From Gemmatimonadota bacterium (GTDB lineage Bacteria; Gemmatimonadota; Gemmatimonadetes; Gemmatimonadales; Gemmatimonadaceae): a DNA stretch of 7,313 nt. Of the stretch, positions 6,290 through 7,313 are shown one piece after another. Location of the stretch: positions 1-7,313 of the forward strand of contig JAOUHR010000084.1 in NCBI GenBank assembly GCA_029884515.1, given 5' to 3'. Under the pieces are notes generated by a model. It worked only from the letters and a program-made list of their open reading frames with translations. It made no database searches and had not been told where the DNA came from. A program made the translations under genes and the position numbers. Every line of letters starts with the position of its first letter. Within the stretch, counting starts at the first letter, position 1.

Positions 6290-7313
6290 TCAACTCCAGC
6301 TCAGGTCGTGCTTGCTCAGCGGGAGGGAGCGGACGCGCTTGCCCGTGGCGGCGAAGATCGCGTTGGTGAGCGCGGGGATCACCGGCGGGAGTGCGGGTTC
6401 ACCCATGCCGGTCGGCGGGTTGTCCGTCGTGAGGAAGTGCACCTCGACGGGCGGTGTCTCCGTGATTCGAAGCGGCTCGAAGGTGTCGAAGTTGTCCTGG
6501 ACCGCGGCGCCGCCGTCGATCGAGATCTCCAGGCGGAGCGCGCCGGCGAGGCCGTCGAGCACGGAGCCCTGCACCTGCTGGATCGCGCCCGTCGGGTTGA
6601 TGATCTGGCTCCCGACGTCGCCGGCGACCCAGACCTTGTTCACCTTCACCTCGCCGCTCTTGCTGACCGTTGCCTCGACCACCTCGGCGAAGTAGCCGCG
6701 GTGGCTGTAGTGCATGCCGACGCCGATCCCCGATCCCTTGGGCAGGGTGCGCTTGCCCCAGCCGGACTTCTCGGCGACGAGCTGCAGCACGCCGCGCATG
6801 CGCTCGGCGCTCATCGGCGAGCCGCGGTCCGGCATCGGGGCGGAGGCATCGAGCTGCGCGAGCAGGTCGAGCCGGAACTCCACCGGGTCGCGCTTCGCCG
6901 CGTGCGCGAGTTCATCGATGAACGACTGGAAGACGAAGGCGATCGCATTGCTCGTCGGGGCGCGCAGGAATCCCGTGGGGACGCCGAGCGGCATCGTGGA
7001 GACGCCGAACGAGAAGTTCGGCACGTAGGCGACGGGGAACTCGGTGGAGCCGATCGACGCGGCCGGCGCGAAGCGCTGTCCCTCGCCGAACGTGATGAAG
7101 TGATTCTGCCACGCGGTGAGCTTGCCCGCGGCGCTGACGGCGCCCTTGAGCTTGTGGAAGCCGGCTGGCCGGTAGAAGTCGTGCCGCATGTCGTCCTCGC
7201 GCGTCCACACCAACTTGACTGGCGCACCCGCCTGCCGCGCGATCCACGCGGCCTCGACCATGTAGTCGTTGTTGAGCCGGCGGCCGAAGCCGCCGCCGCC
7301 TCGGATGATGTGG
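6290..7313 (-). CDS. Molybdopterin-binding large subunit of an isoquinoline 1-oxidoreductase / aldehyde dehydrogenase type enzyme (C-terminal part)
   Basis: The frame is open to the right edge; about 340 C-terminal residues are present, roughly half of a typical 700-770-residue subunit. It opens with the cofactor-contact motif [14 protein letters not shown] (bases 7303-7262), then [19 protein letters not shown]. Further on are [18 protein letters not shown] with an [17 protein letters not shown] helix, '[20 protein letters not shown]', and the terminal [19 protein letters not shown], where the Glu (bases 6400-6398) matches the catalytic Glu of the xanthine oxidase family (GVGE). The protein ends [18 protein letters not shown]. 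These hydroxylases oxidise N-heterocycles or aldehydes using water, passing electrons to a small [2Fe-2S] subunit that should be encoded upstream, outside the window. The internal ATG at 7261 is not the start. The substrate cannot be predicted from this part. It leads the operon with the xdhC- and mocA-like genes. Confidence 0.9.
   Translation of the reverse strand, partial: HIIRGGGGFGRRLNNDYMVEAAWIARQAGAPVKLVWTREDDMRHDFYRPAGFHKLKGAVSAAGKLTAWQNHFITFGEGQRFAPAASIGSTEFPVAYVPNFSFGVSTMPLGVPTGFLRAPTSNAIAFVFQSFIDELAHAAKRDPVEFRLDLLAQLDASAPMPDRGSPMSAERMRGVLQLVAEKSGWGKRTLPKGSGIGVGMHYSHRGYFAEVVEATVSKSGEVKVNKVWVAGDVGSQIINPTGAIQQVQGSVLDGLAGALRLEISIDGGAAVQDNFDTFEPLRITETPPVEVHFLTTDNPPTGMGEPALPPVIPALTNAIFAATGKRVRSLPLSKHDLSWS
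6294..6297 (-). promoter_or_regulatory. Ribosome binding site of the xdhC-like gene inside the hydroxylase 3' end
   Basis: On the minus strand GGAG (6297-6294) sits 8 nt before the ATG at 6285 and overlaps the last Trp-Ser codons of the hydroxylase gene, whose TGA is at 6292-6290. Ribosomes ending on the hydroxylase could restart here directly, which supports the start at 6285. Confidence 0.55.

Noticed and set aside
4828..6369. A 513-codon plus-strand frame opposite the mocA- and xdhC-like genes
   Set aside because: It runs opposite two convincing family members across their junction and shows only low-complexity Arg/Ala/His composition.

Overview
This GC-rich window (roughly two thirds G+C by eye) is densely coding. 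Several products carry Sec-type signal peptides ending in an Ala-Gln-like junction, which points to a Gram-negative-type bacterium. The gene content and protein style fit Gemmatimonadota or a neighbouring phylum, but that assignment is an inference from style and not a database result.

Plus strand, 1-3441. The 3' end of an unidentified gene (1-83) overlaps by 4 bp a DCC-family (DUF393) thiol-disulfide oxidoreductase-like protein (80-559). A short gap of about 100 bp holds a good sigma70-like promoter (591-619). It drives a two-gene unit: an exported tetratricopeptide-repeat protein (659-1858) and an exported S41 (C-terminal processing) peptidase (1855-3441), overlapping by 4 bp at GTGA. The pair resembles the TPR adaptor plus S41 protease pairs NlpI-Prc and LbcA-CtpA. 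The peptidase keeps the catalytic Ser and Lys but has Met where the family's conserved Gln (Lys+4) normally sits.

Convergent junction, 3442-3453. Only 12 bp separate the two stop codons. The codons at the two gene ends form a 6-bp inverted repeat that may act as a weak bidirectional terminator.

Minus strand, 7313 down to 3454. Four tightly packed genes read leftward. The first is the C-terminal part of a molybdenum hydroxylase large subunit of the isoquinoline 1-oxidoreductase beta / aldehyde dehydrogenase type (6290-7313, cut by the window edge). Next are an XdhC/CoxI-family maturation factor (5245-6285), a MocA-like molybdenum cofactor cytidylyltransferase (4578-5261), and an exported Rossmann/methyltransferase-like protein of poorly known function (3454-4581). 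The first three form a coherent enzyme-plus-cofactor module: MocA would make the cytosine dinucleotide form of the cofactor and XdhC would deliver it, sulfurated, to the hydroxylase. The fourth gene is translationally coupled to this module but has no obvious role in it. It and the altered S41 peptidase are the most interesting parts of the window. I found no mobile elements, CRISPR arrays, tRNA or rRNA genes, and no gene-free stretch longer than about 100 bp.
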